Source: an uncultured Lachnospiraceae bacterium
GTDB taxonomy: Bacteria; Bacillota; Clostridia; Lachnospirales; Lachnospiraceae
Direction: 5' to 3'
NCBI GenBank assembly: GCA_946538445.1
Contig: CAMNGO010000113.1
Coordinates: 1-6,652, forward strand
Length of the DNA stretch: 6,652 nucleotides
A model generated the notes under the pieces. The model saw only the letters and a program-made list of their open reading frames with translations, did no database searches and had not been told where the DNA came from. Shown here in pieces: positions 1 to 5,428 of this stretch; position 1 is the stretch's first letter; every line of letters starts with the position of its first letter. The translations under genes were made by a program, and so were the position numbers.

Positions 1-292
1 ACAATGACTGCAGGATCTGCAGGATATCTTCTTTTGCAGCTTTGGAAATGGAAAGCGAATCTACTGTCTGTGACAGGTTTGTCTCCTTCCTGTCTCCGCC
101 GGGACCTTCCATCCCGGCAGAAAGCATACACCCGGAAGTTCCCTCTTCCTCATAAGAATATCTTACTCCCTGCAAACCTATATTATTCAGTTTCTCTATC
201 ATCGCTTCCTTATCTTCCGATAATCCGAACAAAGCTGATGCAATCTTCCGAGCAGTTGCCCCCAGACTGCAATCAAGATATAAAATCCTCAT
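1..292 (-). CDS. larC: LarC-family protein (nickel-pincer cofactor biosynthesis), N-terminal part, truncated by window edge
   Basis: The minus strand is open from ATG at 292 to the window edge, giving 97 residues that begin MRILYLDCSLGATARKIASA. The opening LYLDC, the following GA, the helix ALFGLSEDKEAMIEKLNNIGLQGV (residues 20-43, broken here only to name it) and a later SISKAAKEDILQILQ segment match the N-terminus of LarC (DUF111). LarC is the CTP-dependent nickel-inserting enzyme that completes the nickel-pincer nucleotide of lactate racemase-type enzymes. A GGGTGAT ribosome binding site (301-307) lies 8 nt before the ATG. Two oddities: the usual GAAGDM motif reads GATARK, and the His-rich linker common in the family is replaced by a short Gly/Glu stretch. 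No larA, larB or larE is in view. It lies 76 bp downstream of the GTPase-nuclease gene with no clear terminator between them, so it may be co-transcribed. It could be a divergent paralog or a decaying gene; the rest lies outside the window. Confidence 0.72.
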   Translation of the reverse strand, partial: MRILYLDCSLGATARKIASALFGLSEDKEAMIEKLNNIGLQGVRYSYEEEGTSGCMLSAGMEGPGGDRKETNLSQTVDSLSISKAAKEDILQILQSL

Positions 293-368
293 AATATAAC
301 ATCACCCAAATTCATACCATAACTGCTGATCTCATTTTTCTCATCTTACCATGGAATGAATAAAATAT

Positions 369-3068
369 CTATATTTCTTTCTCTCCCAGACGTATCTCCT
401 CCAGGAGCCGGCCAATTTCCTCCGGTGCGTAATCCATAAGGTAGTTTTTACCTTTTTCCCTGCGTTCCAAATTGGTCTGTCGTATGACGTCTTCCACCCT
501 GTCAATCTCCTGATAGAAATCTTCGGCAGAAATCCGCTGTGCTCCTTGACCCATGACGATCACCTGCTCCAGGGAATCGGAAGTAGCCACCCTTACCTGA
601 TATTTTCTGGCAATCTCATGGGTTGTTTTCTCAATGTACTGGTCAGCAGTCTCTTTTTCCTTTGTAAATACCACATGGATATTATGATACTGAAAGATCT
701 CTCCACGGTTCCCTTCTACTTTATAAGCATCAAAGACGAGGATCAGGACATCACCGATAAAGCCCTGATAATTACTCAGGATATCCATCAGTTTAAGCCT
801 TGCAGCTCCGAGATCCGCCTGGGCAAGTTCTTTTAATTCATCCCAGGCAAATATTATGTTGTAACCATCCACCAGCAGATATCGCTTCTCCAGTGTATTC
901 TGCTTAGCTCTGTGGTCTGTTTCGTTCTCTCTTGACTTTATTCCGGACCTGGTCTTTTCTGTTCCGGTAAAAACGAGCGTTTTCATCTCTTGCTGACGGC
1001 GTTGCTCCTCTTTCTCCATGGCTTTCCCGAATTCCCTTTGATAGATTGCCTGGAAACTGGCATCTTCCCCGTAAATATCCTTCGCAGGTCCCCTTCTTGT
1101 CGTTCCTTTGTAAGTGGACCCGGAATCTGCGATTCCGCTGATGTATTCCGTCTTCTCCTTGATATGGGCATATTCTCCCACTTTGTCCCAGGGAACCACG
1201 TAGCCCGCACCATGTGCACAGAATACAGATCCTGTCGGATTATCCTGGTCTCTTTCACTGTCATAGTCCAGGGCTTCCAATACTTCCTCCTGGTTATGAC
1301 ATGGAAGATATCCTTTCAGACGAAGAGAAAGCCTGCCTTTACCTTTCGTGTAGGTCCAGACCTCCTTCTGGTAATCCTGCAGACCCACCGCCGGAGCTAT
1401 CCCGGTCAATATGGTATATTCCCCATCCGTCTGAGCCGGTTCAAGAGTCCCCTGCATCTGCTGTATATCTGTCATAGCCCGTCCTACCTGACCGGACGGA
1501 ATCTCCAGATGGTAAGTATACCAGGGCTCCAAAAGGATATTTTCCGCCTTTTTCAATCCCTGGCGGATGGCACGATAGGTTGCCTGGCGAAAATCTCCCC
1601 CCTCAGTATGTTTTTTGTGTGCCCGGCCTGCCAGGATGGATATCTTTACATCCGTCAAGGGCATACCGGCCAACACACCCAGATGTTCTTTCTCTTCTAT
1701 ATGGGTAAGAATCAGCCGCTGCCAGTTTTTATCCAGCAGATCTTCACTGCATCGGCTCTGGCAGGTCAATCCGCTGCCTCTCTCTCCAGGCTCTATAAGG
1801 AGCTGAACTTCCGCATAATGACGCAGTGGTTCATAATGTCCGATCCCGATGACCGGTTTTTGAACCGTTTCTTTATATAATATCTTGCCAGGCCCAAACT
1901 CCACTTCCAGATGGAACCTGGAAAGCATGATGCTTTTTAGTATTTCCGTCTGAACCTGCCCCATAAGCTGGACGTGGATCTCCATCAGATGACTGTCCCA
2001 GCTGGCGTGGAGCATCGGCTCCTCCTCCTCTATGATCTTAAGATCCCGAAGAACTCTGGGGATATCTGCCCCATCGGGAAGTATCATCTGGTAGGACAGG
2101 ACCGGTTCCAGGATGGGAGACCCGGCCATCTCTTCTCTTCCCAGACCTTGCCCCGCAGCAGTCCCGTCCAGACCTGTGACCGCACATACCGTACCCGCGA
2201 CCGCCTCTTCCAGTAAAGTATACTTCTTCCCATGATAGCATCTTATCTGATCCGCTTTCCCCAGACTTCCGAATGCGGTCTTTACCTTCAGGGATCCCCC
2301 GGTAATCTTCAGATGAGTTAAACGTTCTCCCTGTTCTCCCCTGGTTATCTTGAACACTTTGGCCCCAAACTCCCTGTGGTAGACAGGAGGAATCGTGAGG
2401 GTATCCAGACCCTTCAGTAAGGCTTCCACCCCTTCTCCTTTCAAGGCGGACCCATAATATACCGGATAGACCTTTTGTTCCTGAATCAGTTGACAGATGG
2501 TCTCCCGGTCCACGGAATTGTCTTCCATAAACTGATCAAGAGCCTGCTCATCTGTCATGGCAATCTCTTCATAAAAAACAGCGGTGTCCTTATCTTCATC
2601 AAAAATAATGCATCCGTCACTAAGCTTTTTCTTAAGTTCCAGGCACAGAGTATCTCTGTCCGTTCCATCCTGATCCATCTTATTCACAAACAGAAATGTA
2701 GGAATATGATAGGTTTGCAAAAGTTTCCACAGGGTCTGGGTATGACCCTGGACTCCATCTGCTCCACTGATGATCAGGATAGCATAGTCCAGAACCTGCA
2801 GGGTCCTCTCCATCTCAGCTGAGAAATCAACATGACCCGGAGTGTCCAGCAGGGTGATATCCCTATGATCCAATTCAAACAAGGCCTGTTTGGAGAAGAT
2901 TGTGATTCCTCTGGCCCGTTCCAGTTCGAAGTTATCCAAGAAAGCATCTTGATGGTCGACCCGCCCTATTTTTCTCAGTCTTCCGGTACGATATAAGATC
3001 TGTTCAGATAATGTGGTTTTTCCTGCATCCACATGGGCAAGAACACCCACAGTCAGTTTTTCCTTCAT
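369..3068 (-). CDS. Tet(M)/EF-G-like translational GTPase fused to a C-terminal YacP/Rae1-type NYN endoribonuclease domain
   Basis: 899 residues, against about 640 for Tet(M)-type ribosomal protection proteins. The GTPase domain is intact: P-loop AHVDAGKT (11-18), switch I RGITI (53-57), DTPGH (75-79), NKMD (129-132) and GSA (206-208). EF-G-like domains II-V follow to about residue 600, then a conserved-looking extension with HGAGYVVPW (619-627) and a TTRRGPAKD segment (656-664). A charged linker (about 683-728) leads to a NYN/PIN-like domain (729-870) with LLVDGYN (731-737), LVFDAYKV (777-784), FTKEKETAD (801-809), VATSDSLEQ (827-835) and GQGAQRISA (840-848). That order matches Bacillus YacP/Rae1, a nuclease that cuts mRNA in the ribosomal A site. 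Known family role: such GTPases enter the A site and hydrolyse GTP. Inferred role: remodelling stalled ribosomes with mRNA cleavage, in the cytoplasm. The ATG has AGGG (3076-3079) 7 nt upstream. True tetracycline resistance is uncertain, since the domain IV tip differs from Tet(M). Confidence 0.9.
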   Translation of the reverse strand: MKEKLTVGVLAHVDAGKTTLSEQILYRTGRLRKIGRVDHQDAFLDNFELERARGITIFSKQALFELDHRDITLLDTPGHVDFSAEMERTLQVLDYAILIISGADGVQGHTQTLWKLLQTYHIPTFLFVNKMDQDGTDRDTLCLELKKKLSDGCIIFDEDKDTAVFYEEIAMTDEQALDQFMEDNSVDRETICQLIQEQKVYPVYYGSALKGEGVEALLKGLDTLTIPPVYHREFGAKVFKITRGEQGERLTHLKITGGSLKVKTAFGSLGKADQIRCYHGKKYTLLEEAVAGTVCAVTGLDGTAAGQGLGREEMAGSPILEPVLSYQMILPDGADIPRVLRDLKIIEEEEPMLHASWDSHLMEIHVQLMGQVQTEILKSIMLSRFHLEVEFGPGKILYKETVQKPVIGIGHYEPLRHYAEVQLLIEPGERGSGLTCQSRCSEDLLDKNWQRLILTHIEEKEHLGVLAGMPLTDVKISILAGRAHKKHTEGGDFRQATYRAIRQGLKKAENILLEPWYTYHLEIPSGQVGRAMTDIQQMQGTLEPAQTDGEYTILTGIAPAVGLQDYQKEVWTYTKGKGRLSLRLKGYLPCHNQEEVLEALDYDSERDQDNPTGSVFCAHGAGYVVPWDKVGEYAHIKEKTEYISGIADSGSTYKGTTRRGPAKDIYGEDASFQAIYQREFGKAMEKEEQRRQQEMKTLVFTGTEKTRSGIKSRENETDHRAKQNTLEKRYLLVDGYNIIFAWDELKELAQADLGAARLKLMDILSNYQGFIGDVLILVFDAYKVEGNRGEIFQYHNIHVVFTKEKETADQYIEKTTHEIARKYQVRVATSDSLEQVIVMGQGAQRISAEDFYQEIDRVEDVIRQTNLERREKGKNYLMDYAPEEIGRLLEEIRLGEKEI

Positions 3069-3089
3069 AGATTATCCCTGTCTTTTCTC

Positions 3090-3118
3090 ATTCTAGGTTA
3101 AATAGTCAGAAGTTCGAA
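3090..3118 (-). promoter_or_regulatory. Putative promoter of the GTPase-nuclease gene
   Basis: On the minus strand a TAGAAT -10 box (3090-3095, 5/6 to consensus) is preceded by a 17-bp spacer and a weak -35, TTCGAA (3113-3118, 3/6). The start point would fall near 3083, leaving a leader of only about 15 nt before the ATG. There would be no room for the attenuator with leader peptide that precedes tet(M). The box lies just downstream of the tRNA terminator, where a new promoter is needed. Moderate support only, because the -35 is poor. Confidence 0.35.
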
Positions 3119-3125
3119 GTAATTA

Positions 3126-3143
3126 CATACAAAACATACAAAA
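3126..3143. repeat. Tandem 9-bp direct repeat (CATACAAAA x2)
   Basis: Two perfect adjacent copies of CATACAAAA (3126-3134 and 3135-3143; TTTTGTATG on the minus strand). They lie between the tRNA terminator stem and the promoter candidate of the GTPase-nuclease gene, and form part of the terminator's T-rich tail. They could serve as an upstream AT-rich element or be chance low-complexity sequence. Confidence 0.6.
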
Positions 3144-3182
3144 TAAGAAATGGCAGCTGCATCTTACCAAATACAGCTGCCA
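3138..3182 (-). terminator. Rho-independent terminator of tRNA-Ser
   Basis: On the minus strand TGGCAGCTG (3174-3182) pairs perfectly with CAGCTGCCA (3151-3159). The stem continues inward for five more pairs including two G-T wobbles, giving about 14 bp closed by a GGTA loop. A T-rich tail (TTTCTTATTTTGT) follows. The stem starts 5 nt after the discriminator base of the tRNA, so it ends that transcript and separates it from the GTPase-nuclease gene downstream. Confidence 0.85.
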
Positions 3183-3187
3183 CATTA

Positions 3188-3275
3188 CGGAAATGGAGGG
3201 ATTTGAACCCTCGCGCCGGTTTCCCGACCTACCGCATTTCGAGTGCGGACCCTTCAGCCACTTGGGTACATCTCC
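3188..3275 (-). tRNA. tRNA-Ser(CGA)
   Basis: An 88-nt class II tRNA reads UCG codons. The acceptor arm GGAGATG (3275-3269) pairs with CATTTCC (3195-3189) with one G-T pair, and the discriminator is G (3188). The D arm is CCC-AAGTGGCTGAA-GGG. The anticodon stem CCGCA/TGCGG encloses loop CTCGAAA, anticodon CGA. A long variable arm GTCGG-GAAA-CCGGC and a T arm GAGGG-TTCAAAT-CCCTC complete the fold. The long variable arm and G discriminator are typical of tRNA-Ser. CCA is not encoded (TAA follows), so the CCA-adding enzyme must add it. The gene sits directly behind a terminator-like hairpin and is followed by its own terminator. Confidence 0.96.
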
Positions 3276-3313
3276 AAAAAGCACGAATCAAAGACAAAGT
3301 CTATGATTCGTGC
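3276..3313 (-). terminator. Terminator-shaped hairpin abutting the tRNA 5' end
   Basis: On the minus strand GCACGAATCATAGAC (3313-3299), loop TTT (3298-3296) and GTCTTTGATTCGTGC (3295-3281) form a 15-position stem with a single T-T mismatch, followed by TTTTT (3280-3276). The next base is nucleotide 1 of tRNA-Ser. The T-run is only on the minus side, so it acts in that direction. It fits the terminator of the transglutaminase-like gene, whose stop is about 50 nt upstream. It also lies between the tRNA and its only visible promoter candidate. Confidence 0.82.
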
Positions 3314-3316
3314 CTA

Positions 3317-3346
3317 ATTCTAACATAAACTCATATAAAAATGCAA
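3317..3346 (-). promoter_or_regulatory. Putative promoter of tRNA-Ser
   Basis: The minus strand carries an extended -10, TGTTAGAAT (3325-3317, hexamer TAGAAT), 18 bp after a partial -35, TTGCAT (3346-3341). A start about 7 nt downstream falls at 3310-3311, within the first bases of the terminator-shaped hairpin. The transcript would then start with that hairpin and run into the tRNA. It lies entirely in the gap after the transglutaminase-like stop codon. Plausible because of the extended -10 and because no other site is available for the tRNA, but the -35 is weak. Confidence 0.42.
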
Positions 3347-3362
3347 GTCATTACATTTTTCT

Positions 3363-3992
3363 TTATCCTCTGTGATGTCTTCTCCAGTTTCTGTTTCCGT
3401 AGGACTTCAGATAGTAACTGTTCATCCTGCCCATGGAGTGACCTCCGTCATTCGCAGCCTGAACATCACAGTATAATCTTTTCCCGTTCACATTGACCCA
3501 ATTCCACCAATGCTCCACGGAAGAACCATTACTTCTTACATAACGGCCTGTCTTATAGCCTGCATTGAAACCAAGGTGATTGGCAAGGATGCACATAACT
3601 CCAGACATATCCTTGCAGGTACCACGCATGGTCAGCACATTCTGCCAGTCCCCACGGAACTGTCTGCTGTACCGGATCTTCTTGCTTGCCTTCAGCGCGT
3701 TAAGATTCTTCTTGTACAGTTTCTTCTCTGCTTTGCTGGGTTTGATCCTGACTCTGCCCCCACTGTGGGAATAGGTCATGTGCTTCACAAGGTAAATATA
3801 GCAGGCTTTTAATTTCTGTTCCCTGGACATTCCCTTCTTTGAAGCACGGCGAATGATCGTCTCCACAGCACAATCCACCTTACGGTTTCCGGTATAGATA
3901 GCCTTGGCCTCCACACGCAGACGGGATACTGCAGTGATGCACAGCAATAAGATTACGGTATATAGCAAACGCTTTACGACTCTGGTATTCAT
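3363..3992 (-). CDS. Secreted, basic transglutaminase-like (cysteine peptidase fold) domain protein
   Basis: 209 residues from ATG at 3992. The N-terminus MNTRVVKRLLYTVILLLCIT has a basic n-region and hydrophobic core. An AKA (29-31) offers a signal peptidase I site, so export is likely, though uncleaved anchoring is possible. The mature part is rich in Lys and Arg. A transglutaminase-like core shows the expected triad: Cys126 in RGTCKDMSG, His161 in VEHWWNWV and Asp176 in LYCDVQ. Proteins of this superfamily act as peptidases, amidases or crosslinking enzymes; the substrate here cannot be told, but the cell surface or peptidoglycan is a reasonable guess. It ends in a basic, aromatic tail (NWRRHHRG). 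An alternative TTG start at 4010 has its own AAAGGA upstream and would add six residues; the ATG with AGAGGAG is preferred. It has its own near-consensus promoter downstream of purD and is unrelated to purine synthesis by content. Confidence 0.82.
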   Translation of the reverse strand: MNTRVVKRLLYTVILLLCITAVSRLRVEAKAIYTGNRKVDCAVETIIRRASKKGMSREQKLKACYIYLVKHMTYSHSGGRVRIKPSKAEKKLYKKNLNALKASKKIRYSRQFRGDWQNVLTMRGTCKDMSGVMCILANHLGFNAGYKTGRYVRSNGSSVEHWWNWVNVNGKRLYCDVQAANDGGHSMGRMNSYYLKSYGNRNWRRHHRG

Positions 3993-3997
3993 AATAT

Positions 3998-4004
3998 CTC
4001 CTCT
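3998..4004 (-). promoter_or_regulatory. Ribosome binding site deciding the start of the transglutaminase-like gene
   Basis: AGAGGAG lies 5 nt before ATG at 3992. A competing TTG (4010-4008) has AAAGGA 5 nt upstream. The ATG site is stronger and gives a compact signal peptide. Its first four bases belong to the right arm of the 13-bp inverted repeat, and the TTG lies wholly inside that arm. Confidence 0.7.
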
Positions 4005-4104
4005 TGTCAAATGATTCCTTTCTATTCCGATCTAATATAATTATTTAACGAAATTTAATATCATCGTAATATATTATAATAGAATTTGTAACATTTGACA
4101 AGAG
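4001..4104. repeat. 13-bp perfect inverted repeat flanking the promoter and leader region
   Basis: CTCTTGTCAAATG (4001-4013) and CATTTGACAAGAG (4092-4104) are exact reverse complements, 78 bp apart, enclosing very AT-rich sequence. On the minus strand the arm nearer purD covers the -35 TTGTCA of the downstream promoter. The other arm reaches into the ribosome binding site. Each arm contains the near-palindrome TTGWCAA. This could be a pair of operator sites or a long-range RNA stem in transcripts reading through from purD. Confidence 0.9.
4073..4101 (-). promoter_or_regulatory. Near-consensus sigma-A promoter of the transglutaminase-like gene
   Basis: On the minus strand TTGTCA (4101-4096, 5/6) is followed after exactly 17 bp by a perfect TATAAT (4078-4073). 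The expected start near 4066 gives a leader of about 74 nt before ATG at 3992. The region between purD and this promoter has no GC-rich terminator hairpin, so transcription may also arrive from the purine operon. Confidence 0.75.
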
Positions 4105-4114
4105 TTAATATAAA

Positions 4115-5389
4115 TTATGCCTCTTCGATGGCTTTTCCTATGTCATGACGCATGTATTTATTGCCGAATTCAACCCATTCTGTGGCCGCATAAGCGTTCT
4201 TTCTTGCTTCCTTAAGATCGCCGCCTTTTGCCGTAATTCCCAGTACCCGGCCACCGTTTGTCACGATCCTGCCCTGGTCATCGAATTTGGTCCCGGCATG
4301 GAAACAGTAATACCCATCGGCATCTTTGAATTTCTCCAGGCCTTTGATCTCATACCCTTTCTTGTAGGAAACCGGGTATCCCTCGGATGCGAGAACAACG
4401 CAGACAGCAGCATTGTCTTCAAACTCCAGCTCGATCTCGTCCAGACGTCCGTCGATGCAGGCTTCCATGACATCGATGATATCATTCTTCATCCGGGGAA
4501 GAACAACCTGTGCCTCCGGATCCCCGAATCTGGCATTATATTCAAGCACCTTGGGACCGTCCTGGGTAAGCATGAGTCCGGTGAAAAGAATACCGGTAAA
4601 AGGACGTCCCTCAGCAGCCATGGCGTCAATGGTGGGCTGGTAGATATATTTCTCACAGAAAGCCCGGACTTCTTCATCATAGAAAGGACTTGGTGAGAAA
4701 GTTCCCATGCCACCGGTGTTCAGTCCCTGATCGCCATCCTGGGCACGTTTATGATCCTGAGCGCTGGTCATGCACTTCACGGTTTTTCCGTCACAGAATG
4801 CAAGAACGGATACCTCCCGTCCGGTCATGAACTCTTCGATCACCATCTTGTCTCCGGCGGAGCCGAATTTTTTCTCTTCCATGATGGTGCGGACACCTTC
4901 CCTGGCTTCTTCCAGGTTCTCACAGATTAACACACCTTTTCCCAGGGCCAGTCCGTCTGCTTTTAACACGATAGGCATTTTGGCTGTTTCGAGATACGCC
5001 AAAGCAGATTCCATATCGTAGAAGTTCTCATAGGCTGCGGTTGGAATGTGATATTTCTTCATAAGGTCTTTGGAAAAAGCTTTGGATCCTTCGATGATGG
5101 CCGCATTTTTACGCGGTCCGAATACACGCAGACCCTCTGCTTCAAAAGCATCCACAATACCGCCGACCAAAGGATCATCCATCCCGATGATCGTGAGGTC
5201 AATCTCCTGCTCTTTCGCAAAAGCAACCAGCTTGTCAAATTCCATGGCCCCAATGGCCACACATTCTGCATATTCAGCGATTCCGGCATTTCCCGGAGCA
5301 CAATAGATCTTATCTGCTTTGCCGCTTTTGGCTACTGCCCAGGCGATGGCGTGTTCTCTTCCGCCACTTCCGACGATTAAAACTCTCAT
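4115..5389 (-). CDS. purD: Phosphoribosylamine--glycine ligase (GAR synthetase)
   Basis: 424 residues, the normal full length. PurD joins phosphoribosylamine and glycine with ATP to give GAR, the second step of de novo purine synthesis in the cytoplasm. Visible hallmarks are GSGGREHA (7-14), the ATP-grasp segment VLKADGLALGKGV (141-153), the signature around HKRAQDGDQGLNTGGMG (213-229), EYNARFGDPEAQ (283-294) and NGGRVLGITAKG (378-389). The start is fixed by a perfect AGGAGG (5395-5400) 5 nt before the ATG. It lies 39 bp behind purN, in an operon with purM and purN. The N-domain motif that usually reads GPE-x-PL appears as GMDDPL (69-74), a variant that does not disturb the other signatures. 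No terminator hairpin is obvious after the TAA stop. Confidence 0.97.
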   Translation of the reverse strand: MRVLIVGSGGREHAIAWAVAKSGKADKIYCAPGNAGIAEYAECVAIGAMEFDKLVAFAKEQEIDLTIIGMDDPLVGGIVDAFEAEGLRVFGPRKNAAIIEGSKAFSKDLMKKYHIPTAAYENFYDMESALAYLETAKMPIVLKADGLALGKGVLICENLEEAREGVRTIMEEKKFGSAGDKMVIEEFMTGREVSVLAFCDGKTVKCMTSAQDHKRAQDGDQGLNTGGMGTFSPSPFYDEEVRAFCEKYIYQPTIDAMAAEGRPFTGILFTGLMLTQDGPKVLEYNARFGDPEAQVVLPRMKNDIIDVMEACIDGRLDEIELEFEDNAAVCVVLASEGYPVSYKKGYEIKGLEKFKDADGYYCFHAGTKFDDQGRIVTNGGRVLGITAKGGDLKEARKNAYAATEWVEFGNKYMRHDIGKAIEEA

Positions 5390-5403
5390 ATCTTCCTCCT
5401 GAC

Positions 5404-5428
5404 TATCAGATTAAAATGGAATCTGATA
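5404..5428 (-). promoter_or_regulatory. Intercistronic hairpin between purN and purD
   Basis: TATCAGATT (5428-5420 on the minus strand) and AATCTGATA (5412-5404) form a perfect 9-bp stem with a 7-nt loop. The stem begins at the base immediately after the purN stop codon, and its far side ends 3 nt before the AGGAGG of purD. There is no T-run, so it is not an intrinsic terminator. It may protect a 3' end after processing or tune purD translation. Confidence 0.6.

Noticed and set aside
4..294. Plus-strand open frame of 96 codons at the left edge
   Set aside because: The minus strand of the same stretch encodes a recognisable LarC N-terminus with a well-placed ribosome binding site, so the plus frame is a shadow.
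293..368. Possible terminator or 10-codon leader peptide between the GTPase-nuclease gene and larC
   Set aside because: The only stem is a 6-bp AT-only palindrome (AAATAT-AG-ATATTT), and the short ATG frame ahead of larC has no ribosome binding site. Neither is supportable.
990..1880. Long plus-strand open frame (296 codons) opposite the GTPase-nuclease gene
   Set aside because: It is antisense to a clearly conserved coding sequence, has no convincing ribosome binding site, and its translation shows no recognisable motif. It is a shadow of the real frame.
369..3068. Acquired tetracycline-resistance gene on a mobile element
   Set aside because: No transposase, integrase or conjugation gene is present, the leader lacks room for the tet(M) attenuator, the protein is about 260 residues longer with a nuclease tail, and the domain IV tip differs.
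3993..4010. TTG start for the transglutaminase-like gene, adding six residues
   Set aside because: An AAAGGA lies upstream of it, but the ATG at 3992 has a stronger AGAGGAG at good spacing and yields a typical signal peptide. Kept only as an alternative.
4018..4114. Rho-independent terminator after purD
   Set aside because: The stretch is AT-rich with no GC-rich stem followed by T-run. The only strong complementarity is the 13-bp repeat with a 78-bp interval, too distant for an intrinsic terminator.
4145..4696. Plus-strand frame of 183 codons opposite purD
   Set aside because: Antisense to conserved PurD signatures, with no supporting start signal or protein motif.
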